This document shows positions 1 through 9,110 of a DNA stretch of 64,000 nucleotides, one piece after another. The notes under the pieces are model-generated. The model worked only from the letters and a program-made list of their open reading frames with translations. It was not told the origin of the DNA and ran no database searches. Source of the DNA: Streptomyces wuyuanensis (GTDB lineage: Bacteria > Actinomycetota > Actinomycetes > Streptomycetales > Streptomycetaceae); contig NZ_FNHI01000011.1 of assembly GCF_900103455.1 (NCBI RefSeq), positions 1 to 64,000 of the forward strand. The letters are read 5' to 3'. Position 1 is the stretch's first letter; every line of letters begins with the position of its first letter. The translations under genes and the position numbers were made by a program.

Positions 1-30
1 CGTCCTGAGCCAGGATCAAACTCTCCGTGA
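1..30 (-). rRNA. rrs: 16S ribosomal RNA, 5' end only (partial)
   Basis: Read on the minus strand, this is the first 30 nucleotides of a 16S rRNA, including the universal AGAGTTTGATCCTGGCTCAG primer site. The rest of the gene lies beyond position 1. The 5' boundary is placed by analogy with Streptomyces 16S genes, whose mature sequence begins TCACGGAGAGTTTG. The operon therefore runs leftward out of the window. Confidence 0.97.
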
Positions 31-526
31 ATGCTTCCCCGTGATCGGGGCGAACACATCACGAGAGCGGAACCAGGAAGAGGAATAGTCTTCCCGGTTC
101 ACAGCGTCCTCGCTGTGTTTTTTCAAAGGAACCACGACCATCCGTGCGGATGGACGGGGTTATCAACATATCTGGCGTTGACTTTTGGCACGCTGTTGAG
201 TTCTCAAGGAACGGACGCTTCCTTCGTACTCACCCGCAGAACATTCTCTGGGGCTTTCCTCCGGGCGCTTCCCTTCGGTGTTTCCAACCTTACCAGATCC
301 GTTTTCCGTTCCGTTCCCGGTTCGGAATTCATTTCCGGTGGCCGCTGGAGGGCCTTTTGTCTTTCGACGTTCCCGACGCTATCAGAATCTTCCGCAGCCG
401 AGCTAATCGGCTTGGCGATCCGGATAAGGATTCGAGAGTGGCTCCACGGAAATGTTATTTCCGATGAGAGCGAGAGAGACTCTAGATGGTGGCGCTCGAA
501 GTTGTCCACTCCGAGGCAACCGTTTG
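31..526 (-). other. rRNA operon leader (transcribed spacer)
   Basis: This is an almost 500-base AT-richer stretch between the rRNA promoter and 16S, with no gene. On the minus strand it contains a block around 175-215 reading CCTTGAGAACTCAACAGC, which I recall as typical of Streptomyces rRNA leaders and probably part of the processing or antitermination signals. A perfect CCCC-GTGATC-GGGG hairpin lies at about 37-50, just before 16S. A second possible -10 (TAAGGT, 287-292) lies inside the leader with no good -35, consistent with the multiple rrn promoters known in the genus. The short open frames here are not convincing genes. Confidence 0.75.
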
Positions 527-555
527 AATCTACCTCCCCACGCGGTCCGTGTCAA
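527..555 (-). promoter_or_regulatory. rRNA operon promoter
   Basis: On the minus strand, a perfect -35 TTGACA (550-555) is separated by 17 bases from the -10 TAGATT (527-532). This matches the principal sigma factor (HrdB) consensus and points toward the 16S gene. It is the best vegetative promoter seen in the window, as expected for an rrn operon. Confidence 0.85.
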
Positions 556-607
556 CGGTTCTGGTGGGCGAAGAGGAGACTAGCAGCTCAGACACCGTGC
601 TCGCACA

Positions 608-1615
608 TCAGGCAGCAGTCGGCACCTCGGCGCTGCGCTCCGAAGCGTCGAGGTCACCTGTCTGCCCTGCTCGGGCCGCTCGGCCCCCGAGTACGTACAC
701 GTACGCCAGGAACGCCAGCTCAGCGACGACTCCGATGGTGATCCGGGCCCAGGTCGGCAGGCCCGAGGGGGTCACGAAGCCCTCGATGACACCGGAGACG
801 AAGAGGACCAGGGCGAGACCGATGGCCATGCCGATGGCGGCACGCCCCTGCTGGGCGAGTGCGGCCCGCCTCGACATCGGGCCCGGGTCGATGAGCGTCC
901 AGCCGAGGCGGAGACCGGTGCCGGCTGCGACGAAGACCGCGGTGAGTTCGAGCAGACCGTGCGGGAGGACGAGGCCCAGGAATGTGTCGAGTCGGCCGGC
1001 AGACGACATCAGGCCGATGCCGATGCCGAGGTTCGCCATGTTGAGGAAGAGGATCCAGAGCACCGGCACGCAGAGGAAGGCCCCGAACACCAGGCACATC
1101 GCGGCCGCCTGGGCGTTGTTCGTCCAGACCTGGGCGGCGAACGACGCCGCGGGATTGCTCGAGTAGTACGTCTCGTACTGCCCGCCGGGGCGGGTGAGCT
1201 CGCGAAGCTGGTCGGGGGCGGCGATGACTCCCTGGACCTCGGGGTGCGTGCCGATCCACCAGCCGATGACGGCGGCGAGGAGCGTGGAGAGCACGGCGGT
1301 GGGGATCCACCAGTGCCGGGAGCGGTAGACCGCCGCCGGGAAACCCGCGGTCAGGAAGCTGACGGCATCCCGCCATGACGCGCGGCGGGTACCGGTGACG
1401 ACGGCACGGGCGCGGGCGACGAGCTGGGTCAGCCGAGCCGTGATCATGGGATCCGGGGCGCTGGACTGGATCAGGGAGAGATGGGTGGCCGTGCGCTGGT
1501 AGAGCGCGACGAGCTCGTCCGCCTCGGCGCCGGTGAGGCGGCGGCCGCGGCCGAGGAGGTGGTCCAGACGGTCCCACTCCGCCCGGTGGGTCATGACGAA
1601 TACGTCGAGGTCCAT
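608..1615 (-). CDS. SpoIIM-family (stage II sporulation protein M) membrane protein
   Basis: This is a 335-residue integral membrane protein. It begins MDLDVFVMTHRAEWDRLDHL, with a helical cytoplasmic N-terminal third, then several hydrophobic segments from about residue 100 (WWIPTAVLSTLLAAVIGWW, later AAAMCLVFGAFLCVPVLWIL and further helices), as in the SpoIIM/DUF95 family. In Bacillus, SpoIIM belongs to the engulfment complex; the actinomycete role is not established, and a membrane partner for the adjacent RDD protein is an inference. It is divergent from the RDD gene across a 174-base gap carrying 12-base repeats. The ATG start is supported by good N-terminal family resemblance. Confidence 0.85.
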   Translation of the reverse strand: MDLDVFVMTHRAEWDRLDHLLGRGRRLTGAEADELVALYQRTATHLSLIQSSAPDPMITARLTQLVARARAVVTGTRRASWRDAVSFLTAGFPAAVYRSRHWWIPTAVLSTLLAAVIGWWIGTHPEVQGVIAAPDQLRELTRPGGQYETYYSSNPAASFAAQVWTNNAQAAAMCLVFGAFLCVPVLWILFLNMANLGIGIGLMSSAGRLDTFLGLVLPHGLLELTAVFVAAGTGLRLGWTLIDPGPMSRRAALAQQGRAAIGMAIGLALVLFVSGVIEGFVTPSGLPTWARITIGVVAELAFLAYVYVLGGRAARAGQTGDLDASERSAEVPTAA

Positions 1616-1663
1616 GGTCGGCTGCTGCTCCAGGCACTGATCCGGCCCGCCACGGGGGCGGTG

Positions 1664-1699
1664 CGTACAACGACTCGTACAACTGCTCGTACTACTGCG
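1664..1699. repeat. Three 12-base imperfect tandem repeats in a divergent promoter region
   Basis: Units CGTACAACGACT, CGTACAACTGCT and CGTACTACTGCG follow each other directly between the divergent SpoIIM and RDD genes. The 12-base period is close to one helical turn, so the repeats could be an operator array; no binding protein is known from the sequence. Confidence 0.55.
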
Positions 1700-1789
1700 G
1701 CGCGCTTGCGGGTCAGCTTGGCAGACTTGCGTACTGAGGGGTCGCGAAGGTCGAGGAACGCCTCAAGAGCTGTGGAGAGGGTGGGCGCC

Positions 1790-2848
1790 GTGAGCGGGGT
1801 TGTGACCGGGGATGCCGTCGTACTCGGGCTTCGTCCGGCGAGGCTACCGAGCCGCGCCCTGGCGCTGTTGATCGATCTTGCGCTCGTGTGGGCCGCGTAC
1901 CTCCTCATATCCGTCGTGCTCGCGATGGCGACGGCGTCGCTGGACGAGGCGGCCGGCATGGCGGTGTCCATCGCGACGTTCGTCCTCGTTCTCGTCGGTG
2001 CGCCGATCGCCGTGGAGACGCTCAGCCACGGGCGTTCCCTGGGCAAGCTCGCCTGCGGGCTGCGGGTGGTCCGGGACGACGGGGGCCCGATCCGGTTCCG
2101 CCACGCGCTGGTGCGGGGAGCCATCGGGGTGGTGGAGATCCTGATGACCTTCGGAGCCATCGCCTGTATCGCCTCTCTGGTGTCGGCACGCGGGCGGCGC
2201 ATCGGCGATGTGTTCGCCGGGACGCTCGTCGTCCGCGAGCGGGTGCCCACCGCCCGGTCCGTGTACGTGCCCCCGCCGCCGCCCTGGCTGGTCGGGAGGT
2301 TCACGGAGCTCGACCTGTCCGGTGTGCCGGACGATCTGTGGCTTGCGATACGCCAGTACCTGACGCGGATGAACCAGCTGGACGCGGAGGTCGGCCGGTC
2401 GTTGGCCGAGCGGCTGGCCGGTGATCTGGCCACGTGCACCGGGACGCCGGCCCCGGCCGGGGTGCCGGCGGGTGCCTATCTGGCGGCTGTCGTGAACGAG
2501 CGGCAGACCCGGGACACGCGGCGGGCGTACGCGGCGCTGTCGGTGAACCCCGCGGCTCCCGGACACCGCGGAGGTCCGGCGCCACAGCAGGCCCACTCGG
2601 CCCACCCGGCGCCGACGGCCCACTACGCGCCGGGAGCGCCCGGATTGCACGGCACGCCGGCCGCCTCCGCTCCCACTGCCGCGGGCTTCGCCGCGCCGGG
2701 TTCCCCCTCTGTGTCCACAGCCGGAGCCGCTGCAGCGGACGCCGGATCCGGTCATGCCGCGTCCGCGCCGGCCGGCCGGATCGGTGACGGTGCCGAGGGA
2801 ACGGGACCGGGCAGGGCGGCGGCGACAGGGTTCGCTCCGCCCGCCTGA
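1790..2848 (+). CDS. RDD-family membrane protein
   Basis: This is a 352-residue protein. An RDD domain (about residues 10-150) starts with the R-A-L-A-L-L-I-D motif, has hydrophobic helices, and includes GRSLGKLACGLRVVRDDG and GRRIGDVFAGTLVV, the family hallmarks. A cytoplasmic helical stretch follows, then about 120 residues rich in Ala, Pro and Gly that are probably disordered. I chose the GTG at 1790 because GGAGAGG precedes it by about ten bases and the family-like sequence starts just after it; the frame is open further upstream. RDD proteins are often transport- or envelope-related, but the exact function is unknown. It ends near a convergent hypothetical gene. Confidence 0.8.
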   Translation: MSGVVTGDAVVLGLRPARLPSRALALLIDLALVWAAYLLISVVLAMATASLDEAAGMAVSIATFVLVLVGAPIAVETLSHGRSLGKLACGLRVVRDDGGPIRFRHALVRGAIGVVEILMTFGAIACIASLVSARGRRIGDVFAGTLVVRERVPTARSVYVPPPPPWLVGRFTELDLSGVPDDLWLAIRQYLTRMNQLDAEVGRSLAERLAGDLATCTGTPAPAGVPAGAYLAAVVNERQTRDTRRAYAALSVNPAAPGHRGGPAPQQAHSAHPAPTAHYAPGAPGLHGTPAASAPTAAGFAAPGSPSVSTAGAAAADAGSGHAASAPAGRIGDGAEGTGPGRAAATGFAPPA

Positions 2849-2999
2849 GAGCCGGCTCGGGAAGCCTCCCTCGGGGAAGCCTCCTCAGGTACCGGTTCGC
2901 AGGTACCGGCTCGGGGCCGCCTGCTGCGGCGGGGCCTGCGCCGGACGCCGGTCGGGCCGAAGCCCGATGAGCGCGAGAGTCCGCAGGAGCCTCGGGCCC

Positions 3000-3065
3000 T
3001 TCAGGCCGCAGGTCCGTGGGACCGCAGGGCCGTTCAGGCCGCAGGTCCGTGGGACCGCAGGGCCG
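3000..3065. repeat. Two perfect 33-base tandem repeats with internal hairpins
   Basis: Two identical 33-base units (3000-3032 and 3033-3065) abut the stop codon of the minus-strand gene at 3067, and a partial third copy begins inside that stop. Each unit contains GGTCC-GTG-GGACC, a small stem-loop, so the duplication may provide tandem transcription stops between convergent genes. Confidence 0.7.
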
Positions 3066-3066
3066 T

Positions 3067-3681
3067 TCAGGGAAAGACGGAGGGCGGGGTCTCCAGGTCC
3101 TCGAGTTCGATGCCGGGGGCGGCGAGCACCACGTCGCCCGCGATGTGGACCGTGTGCTGCTCGCCGGTGTCCAGGGCGCCGACCTGGTACTCGTCCACTG
3201 TCAGAGGGCCGTTGTCAGTGGTGTGCGCTTCACTCTTCACCAGGGCCCAGGACTGGTCGACGGTTCGGGGGGCGAGCACCGGGTCCGTGAAGGCGACGAG
3301 GCGGACGCGGGTCGCGGGGGCACCGGGTGCGAGCCCGAGCAACCGTGCGGTCGCGACGAGGAAGGCGGGGGAGGTTCCGGTGAAGGCGTGGGCGCGGACA
3401 TTGCCTTCTGAGGCGTCGGTTCCGGTGGGGTCGGTGCGCACCCAGGTGACGCCGTCGATCGCCGCGCCGCGGACCTGCCATCCCGCGGCGTGGAGCTCGA
3501 GCCGGATGGGGCGGCCGAGTTCGTCGAGCGCCAGATCGACGGAGCCCGCGTGGTCCCCGGAGGGGGTGGTCAGCTGCGAGACGTAACGCCAGCCGGAGGG
3601 GCCGGGGGCGCAGTGGAAGTGCTCTTCACCAAGGGGGGTGTGATCGTGCGGATCATGGAGCGAATAGCGGCCGCGGGGCAT
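3067..3681 (-). CDS. Conserved hypothetical protein downstream of ahcY
   Basis: This 204-residue soluble protein has no signal peptide or membrane segment. I do not recognise a domain; the beta-rich pattern (GWRYVSQLTTPSGD, LELHAAGWQVRGAAIDG, LVAFTDPVLAPRTVDQSW) suggests an all-beta fold. I recall a hypothetical gene at this place next to ahcY in Streptomyces. ATG 3681 is preceded by GGAGAAG about 14 bases upstream; the frame stays open for 27 more codons, but that part is Pro-rich and overlaps the ahcY terminator, so the shorter start is preferred. It lies downstream of ahcY in the same direction but beyond a strong hairpin, so it is probably expressed separately. Confidence 0.65.
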   Translation of the reverse strand: MPRGRYSLHDPHDHTPLGEEHFHCAPGPSGWRYVSQLTTPSGDHAGSVDLALDELGRPIRLELHAAGWQVRGAAIDGVTWVRTDPTGTDASEGNVRAHAFTGTSPAFLVATARLLGLAPGAPATRVRLVAFTDPVLAPRTVDQSWALVKSEAHTTDNGPLTVDEYQVGALDTGEQHTVHIAGDVVLAAPGIELEDLETPPSVFP

Positions 3682-3710
3682 GGGGGTGCCTGACTTCTCC
3701 GGATGTACGG

Positions 3711-3745
3711 GGCAGGCCCCCGGCACGGGGGTGCGGGGGCCTGCC
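3711..3745 (-). terminator. Intrinsic-type terminator after ahcY
   Basis: Perfect 12-base arms (3711-3722 and 3734-3745) flank an 11-base loop, 73 bases after the ahcY stop. The stem is very GC-rich and lacks a clear T-run, which is common for Streptomyces terminators. Confidence 0.7.
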
Positions 3746-3817
3746 TGGTGCGCTGGTGCCACTGCCGGCGGGTACGCCAGCCGGTCGGATTGACCGGAGG
3801 GCTTACCCGGCGGTGGA

Positions 3818-5275
<1,458 letters not shown>

Positions 5276-5344
5276 TGCGAGCTGCTCCTCAGAAAGGGTC
5301 GAGGGTGTTCGGGCGGGATGGCTCTGCGGTCGCTACGGCGAAAA

Positions 5345-5388
5345 CGGACACGCGCACAAGCACACACGGTGCCGCTCGTGCGTGTCCG
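5345..5388 (-). promoter_or_regulatory. Hairpin in the ahcY 5' region
   Basis: CGGACACGC (5345-5353) pairs with GCGTGTCCG (5380-5388) around a 26-base loop, 70-110 bases before the ahcY start. A further upstream TAGATT (minus strand, near 5500-5506) could be a -10, which would put the hairpin inside the 5' UTR. It does not match the SAH or SAM riboswitch consensus as I know it. Confidence 0.4.
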
Positions 5389-5615
5389 GACGCCGTGGAC
5401 GTCCGCAGCGCAGTCCGTCGGAGGCCCTCTCTCCCTCGGTCGGTCCACTCGCGGACCGCCCGACCGCCATCAGCAGCGACGTCTGGCTCTGGTCACGAAT
5501 CTACACCGATCGCCGTCGAGGCCCACAGCCCGCCCATGCCCGTTTTCCGGCCGGATACCGGGGCGGCCGGCCGGACCGAGGCACGTGTTCGGGGACTTTT
5601 GGCCCGGTGGTCATG

Positions 5616-5625
5616 TGGTGCACCA
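5616..5625 (+). promoter_or_regulatory. Palindrome TGGTGCACCA upstream of the PTS gene
   Basis: This 10-base perfect palindrome lies 58 bases before the fructose PTS start codon, in the region expected to hold its promoter. It is a candidate operator for a sugar-responsive repressor. Ten-base palindromes occur by chance, so support is weak. Confidence 0.3.
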
Positions 5626-5683
5626 TGCTCGTCGCGGATCGGGAAGACGGCGCGATCCGCACCCCCGAGCGTGAGGAGATCCC

Positions 5684-7903
5684 GTGACCAGCCCAGGGAA
5701 CGAGCAGCGGAGGACGAGGCTGCTCGCCGTGACCGCCTGCCCCACAGGCATCGCCCACACCTATATGGCCGCGGAGAAGCTCGTGCAGGCCGCGGACGCT
5801 CTCGGCGTCGACATGAAGGTGGAGACGCAGGGATCCATCGGGGCTGAAAACGTACTCTCCGACAACGATGTCAGAGAGGCGGACGGGATCATCGTCGCGG
5901 CCGACAAGGACGTCGACCTCAGCCGCTTCACCGGCAAGCGGGTACTGAAGGTCGGGGTGGCCGAGGGAATCCGCCACCCCGAGCGGCTGATCGAGCGGGT
6001 GGGCGGTGCGCCGATCCACGGGGGCGCGGGCGCGGGCGCGGACTCGACCCCGGCGGCCCCCGGCGCCTCCGGGGCGGGCGCCGGCACCGGTAGCGGTAGC
6101 GGTGCGGGCGGCAGGGAGCGGAGCGTCGCGTACAAGGCGCTGATGAACGGTGTCTCGTACATGATCCCGTTCGTCGTGGTCGGCGGTCTGCTGATCGCGA
6201 TCTCCCTCGCTCTGGGCGGCCATGCGACCCCGGAGGGCTACGCGATCCCGGAGGGCTCCTTCTGGGAGAGCGTTTTCAAGATCGGTGAGATCGGGTTCCA
6301 GCTGATGGTGCCGATCCTGTCCGGCTACATCGCCTACGCCATCGCCGACCGGCCGGCGCTGGTTCCGGGCATGATCGGCGGCTGGATCGCGAACACCGGG
6401 GCGCTGTACGACTCCGAGGCGGGCGCCGGGTTCATCGGCGCGATCGTGACCGGCTTCCTGGCCGGATACCTGGTGTTGTGGATCAAGAAGGTCAAGGTCC
6501 CCAGGTTCGCGCAGCCGATCATGCCGATCATCGTGATCCCGATCGTGGCGACGTCGGCGCTCGGCTTGTTCTTCATCTACGTCATCGGGAAGCCGATCGC
6601 CTGGGTCTTCGAGCATCTGACCAGCCGGCTGAGCGAGATGACCGGCACCAGCGCCGTCCTGCTGGGCGCGATCCTCGGCCTCATGATCGCGTTCGACATG
6701 GGCGGGCCGGTCAACAAGACGGCGTTCCTCTTCGGCGCCGGCCTCATCGCCTCCGGCAACCAGACGGTCATGGGCATGTGCGCGGCCGCGATCCCGGTCA
6801 TGCCCCTCGGGCAGGGCCTCGCCACGCTGATCCGGCGCCGGCTCTACTCGGAGCAGGAGCGCGAGACCGGTATGGCGGCGCTGTTCATGGGCTTCTTCGG
6901 CATCTCGGAGGGTGCGATCCCGTTCGCCGCGGCGAGGCCCGCCCAGGTCATCCCGGCGAACATGCTCGGCGGCGCCGTCGCGGGTGCCCTGGCCGGGCTC
7001 GCGGGCGTGAAGGACGCGGTGCCGCACGGTGGGCCGATCGTCGCGGTGCTGGGCGCGGTCGGGGGCGTGCCGGTGTTCTTCCTGGCGATCCTCGCCGGCA
7101 CGCTCGTGACGGCGCTGACCACGAATGCGCTGATCGGCATCAAGGAGCGGGGGGCGGGGCGCACCGTCCCGGTTCCGGCGCAGGCGGGTGCACCGGTGGA
7201 CGCGCGGTTCGCCGTGCACGCGCAGGTGGTGGAGGGAGCGGCGCGCGTCGGGGGAGCGGCGCTCGTGGAGCCGGCACCGGCCGGTGCGCCGAAGGGAGGG
7301 GCGCCGGGCGGAGGGGCACCGACCGGCGGGACGGGTACCGGGGATGCCGAGGCGGCCGCCGGCGGGGGCAGCGAGGGCCAAGGCGCCGGAGCCGGCACGG
7401 AAGCCGTGTGGGAGGCCGGACCCGGGACCGAGCCGGGCCCGGAATCCGAGGTGCTGTCCGGCCATCTCACCGCCCGGACCGTGAAGATCCGTCTCGAGGC
7501 CACGAGCAAGGACGCCGCCATCCGCGAGATGGCGGCGATGCTCGCGACGACGGGCAAGGTCACCGACGTCGAAGAGCTGGTGCGGGCGGCATTCGCCCGC
7601 GAGGAGCAGGGCACGACCGGCCTCGGTGAGGAGATCGCCGTCCCGCATGCCAAGACCGACGCGGTCACCGCTCCGGTCGTCGGCTTCGCGCGTGCGCCCG
7701 AGGGTGTGGAGTGGGGCTCGCCGGACGGCACGAAGGCCCGGCTGATCTTCATGATCACGGTTCCGGAGGCGGCCGCGGGCGACGAGCACCTGCGGATCCT
7801 GTCGCTCCTGTCGCGCAAGCTGACGAACGCGGGGTTCCGTGAGCGGCTGCTCGCGGCGCCGGACGAGACGTCCGTCCTGCGGGTGCTGGCGGAGATCGCG
7901 TAA
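5684..7903 (+). CDS. fruA: PTS fructose-type transporter, fused EIIB-EIIC-EIIA
   Basis: This 739-residue permease imports and phosphorylates a hexose, probably fructose, using phosphate relayed from HPr. EIIB is N-terminal, with the phospho-acceptor Cys19 in LLAVTACPTGIAHTYMAA. A Gly/Ala linker (about 110-145) leads to EIIC, with about ten hydrophobic helices (residues 150-500). A second long Gly/Pro/Ala linker leads to EIIA, with phospho-His655 in GEEIAVPHAKTD. The domain order B-C-A is notable, because many bacterial fused fructose permeases carry EIIA first. GTG 5684 follows GAGGAG at six bases. It is a single gene bounded by a strong terminator. Its closeness to manA hints at shared hexose-phosphate use, but this is inference. 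Confidence 0.92.
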   Translation: MTSPGNEQRRTRLLAVTACPTGIAHTYMAAEKLVQAADALGVDMKVETQGSIGAENVLSDNDVREADGIIVAADKDVDLSRFTGKRVLKVGVAEGIRHPERLIERVGGAPIHGGAGAGADSTPAAPGASGAGAGTGSGSGAGGRERSVAYKALMNGVSYMIPFVVVGGLLIAISLALGGHATPEGYAIPEGSFWESVFKIGEIGFQLMVPILSGYIAYAIADRPALVPGMIGGWIANTGALYDSEAGAGFIGAIVTGFLAGYLVLWIKKVKVPRFAQPIMPIIVIPIVATSALGLFFIYVIGKPIAWVFEHLTSRLSEMTGTSAVLLGAILGLMIAFDMGGPVNKTAFLFGAGLIASGNQTVMGMCAAAIPVMPLGQGLATLIRRRLYSEQERETGMAALFMGFFGISEGAIPFAAARPAQVIPANMLGGAVAGALAGLAGVKDAVPHGGPIVAVLGAVGGVPVFFLAILAGTLVTALTTNALIGIKERGAGRTVPVPAQAGAPVDARFAVHAQVVEGAARVGGAALVEPAPAGAPKGGAPGGGAPTGGTGTGDAEAAAGGGSEGQGAGAGTEAVWEAGPGTEPGPESEVLSGHLTARTVKIRLEATSKDAAIREMAAMLATTGKVTDVEELVRAAFAREEQGTTGLGEEIAVPHAKTDAVTAPVVGFARAPEGVEWGSPDGTKARLIFMITVPEAAAGDEHLRILSLLSRKLTNAGFRERLLAAPDETSVLRVLAEIA

Positions 7904-7927
7904 CCGGTCTCGGGGCTCCCGGGCACA

Positions 7928-7971
7928 CGCGAGGGCCCCCGTACCGCCGTCGCGGTACGGGGGCCCTCGCG
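7928..7971. terminator. Bidirectional terminator between fruA and the cation efflux gene
   Basis: Perfect arms of about 19-20 bases (CGCGAGGGCCCCCGTACCG and its complement) surround a 4-6 base loop, between two convergent genes that end at 7903 and 7999. It is one of the strongest hairpins in the window and serves both strands. Confidence 0.9.
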
Positions 7972-7998
7972 TCGTACGGACGGGCCGAGATGCCGTCG

Positions 7999-8976
7999 TC
8001 AGTGAGCTGTCTCGGGGCCGGTGCCGCCCGGGGTCTTGGCCGGGTCCGCGCCCGCCGCCGCGGCCGCCTCGCTGTAGATGTCGGGCTCCAGGTAGATGAC
8101 ACGCGCGATCGGGACCGCGGTGCGGATGCGGTCCTCGGCGGCGTTGATCGCCGTGGCCACCTGCTCCGCCGTGTTGTCGTGCCGGACCGCGATCTTGGCC
8201 GCCACCAGCAGTTCCTCGGGGCCGATGTGGAGGGTGCGCATGTGGATGATGCCGGTGACCGTGTCGCCGTCGACGGTCGCCGCCTTGATCTTCTCGACGT
8301 CCTCCAGGCCGGCCGCCTCACCGAGCAGCAGGGACTTCGTCTCGGCCGCGAGCACCAGAGCGATCAGGATGAGGAGGATGCCGATGCAGAGGGTGCCGAT
8401 GCCGTCCCACACGCCGTTGCCGGTGATCAGGGCGAGACCGACGCCGAAGAGGGCGAGGACCAGACCGACGAGCGCGCCGAGGTCCTCGAGGAGGACGACC
8501 GGGAGCTCGGGGGCCTTGGCGTGGCGGACGAACTCCTTCCAGGAGCGCTTGCCGCGCAGGACGTTGGACTCCTTGATGGCCGTACGGAACGAGAAGGTCT
8601 CCGCGATGATCGCGAAGACGAGCACGCCGATCGGCCAGTACCAGTCCTCGATGGCGTGCGGGTGCGCGATCTTCTCGTATCCCTCGTAGATCGCGAACAT
8701 GCCGCCGACCGAGAAGAGCACGATCGAGACGAGGAAGGCGTAGATGTAGCGCTCGCGGCCGTAGCCGAAGGGGTGCTCCGGGGTGGCCGCGCGCTTGGCC
8801 TTCTTGCCGCCGAGGAGCAGCAGTCCCTGGTTGCCGGAGTCGGCGACCGAGTGGACGCTCTCCGCCAGCATCGACGAGGAGCCGCTGAAGAGGAACGCCA
8901 CGAACTTGGCTACTGCGATCGCGAGGTTCGCGGCGAGGGCCGCGACGATCGCCTTGGTTCCGCCTGACGCGCTCAT
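7999..8976 (-). CDS. Cation diffusion facilitator (CDF) family efflux transporter
   Basis: This 325-residue membrane protein exchanges divalent metal ions for protons. Six hydrophobic helices are visible from residue 8. The metal-site motif H42-x-x-x-D46 lies in ESVHSVADSGNQ on helix 2 and a second acidic helix is LLEDLGALVGLVLALFG. The C-terminal soluble domain (about 215-310) resembles the CDF cytoplasmic dimerisation domain, and the last 25 residues are Ala/Pro-rich. ATG 8976 begins MSASGGTKAIVAALAANLA; the open frame continues upstream, but that sequence is low-complexity and overlaps manA. The metal specificity cannot be told. It sits downstream of manA in the same direction with a 134-base gap. 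Confidence 0.88.
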   Translation of the reverse strand: MSASGGTKAIVAALAANLAIAVAKFVAFLFSGSSSMLAESVHSVADSGNQGLLLLGGKKAKRAATPEHPFGYGRERYIYAFLVSIVLFSVGGMFAIYEGYEKIAHPHAIEDWYWPIGVLVFAIIAETFSFRTAIKESNVLRGKRSWKEFVRHAKAPELPVVLLEDLGALVGLVLALFGVGLALITGNGVWDGIGTLCIGILLILIALVLAAETKSLLLGEAAGLEDVEKIKAATVDGDTVTGIIHMRTLHIGPEELLVAAKIAVRHDNTAEQVATAINAAEDRIRTAVPIARVIYLEPDIYSEAAAAAGADPAKTPGGTGPETAH

Positions 8977-9110
8977 GGGTGCGTGGTGTCCCTTCGTTCC
9001 TGGTTTCCGTGGGCTCCCGGGGGGTTCCCGCGGTTCGGGGGCCGCGGTTCCGGGGTGGAGCTCCTGCGTTACGGCGGGACATTGTTGCAGCAGCTCCGAC
9101 GGAGGCCGAG

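Noticed and set aside
31..607. Several open frames of 100-236 codons around the rRNA leader
   Set aside because: They cross the 16S leader and promoter on either strand, have no ribosome site and no family resemblance.
5276..5683. SAH or SAM riboswitch upstream of ahcY
   Set aside because: I looked for the conserved GAGGAGCG-type core and its pairing partners in the leader and did not find them. Only a simple hairpin is present.
5501..7789. A 762-codon open frame antisense to the PTS gene
   Set aside because: The translation is Arg/Asp/Gly-rich without domains, while the plus-strand frame encodes a complete EIIBCA.
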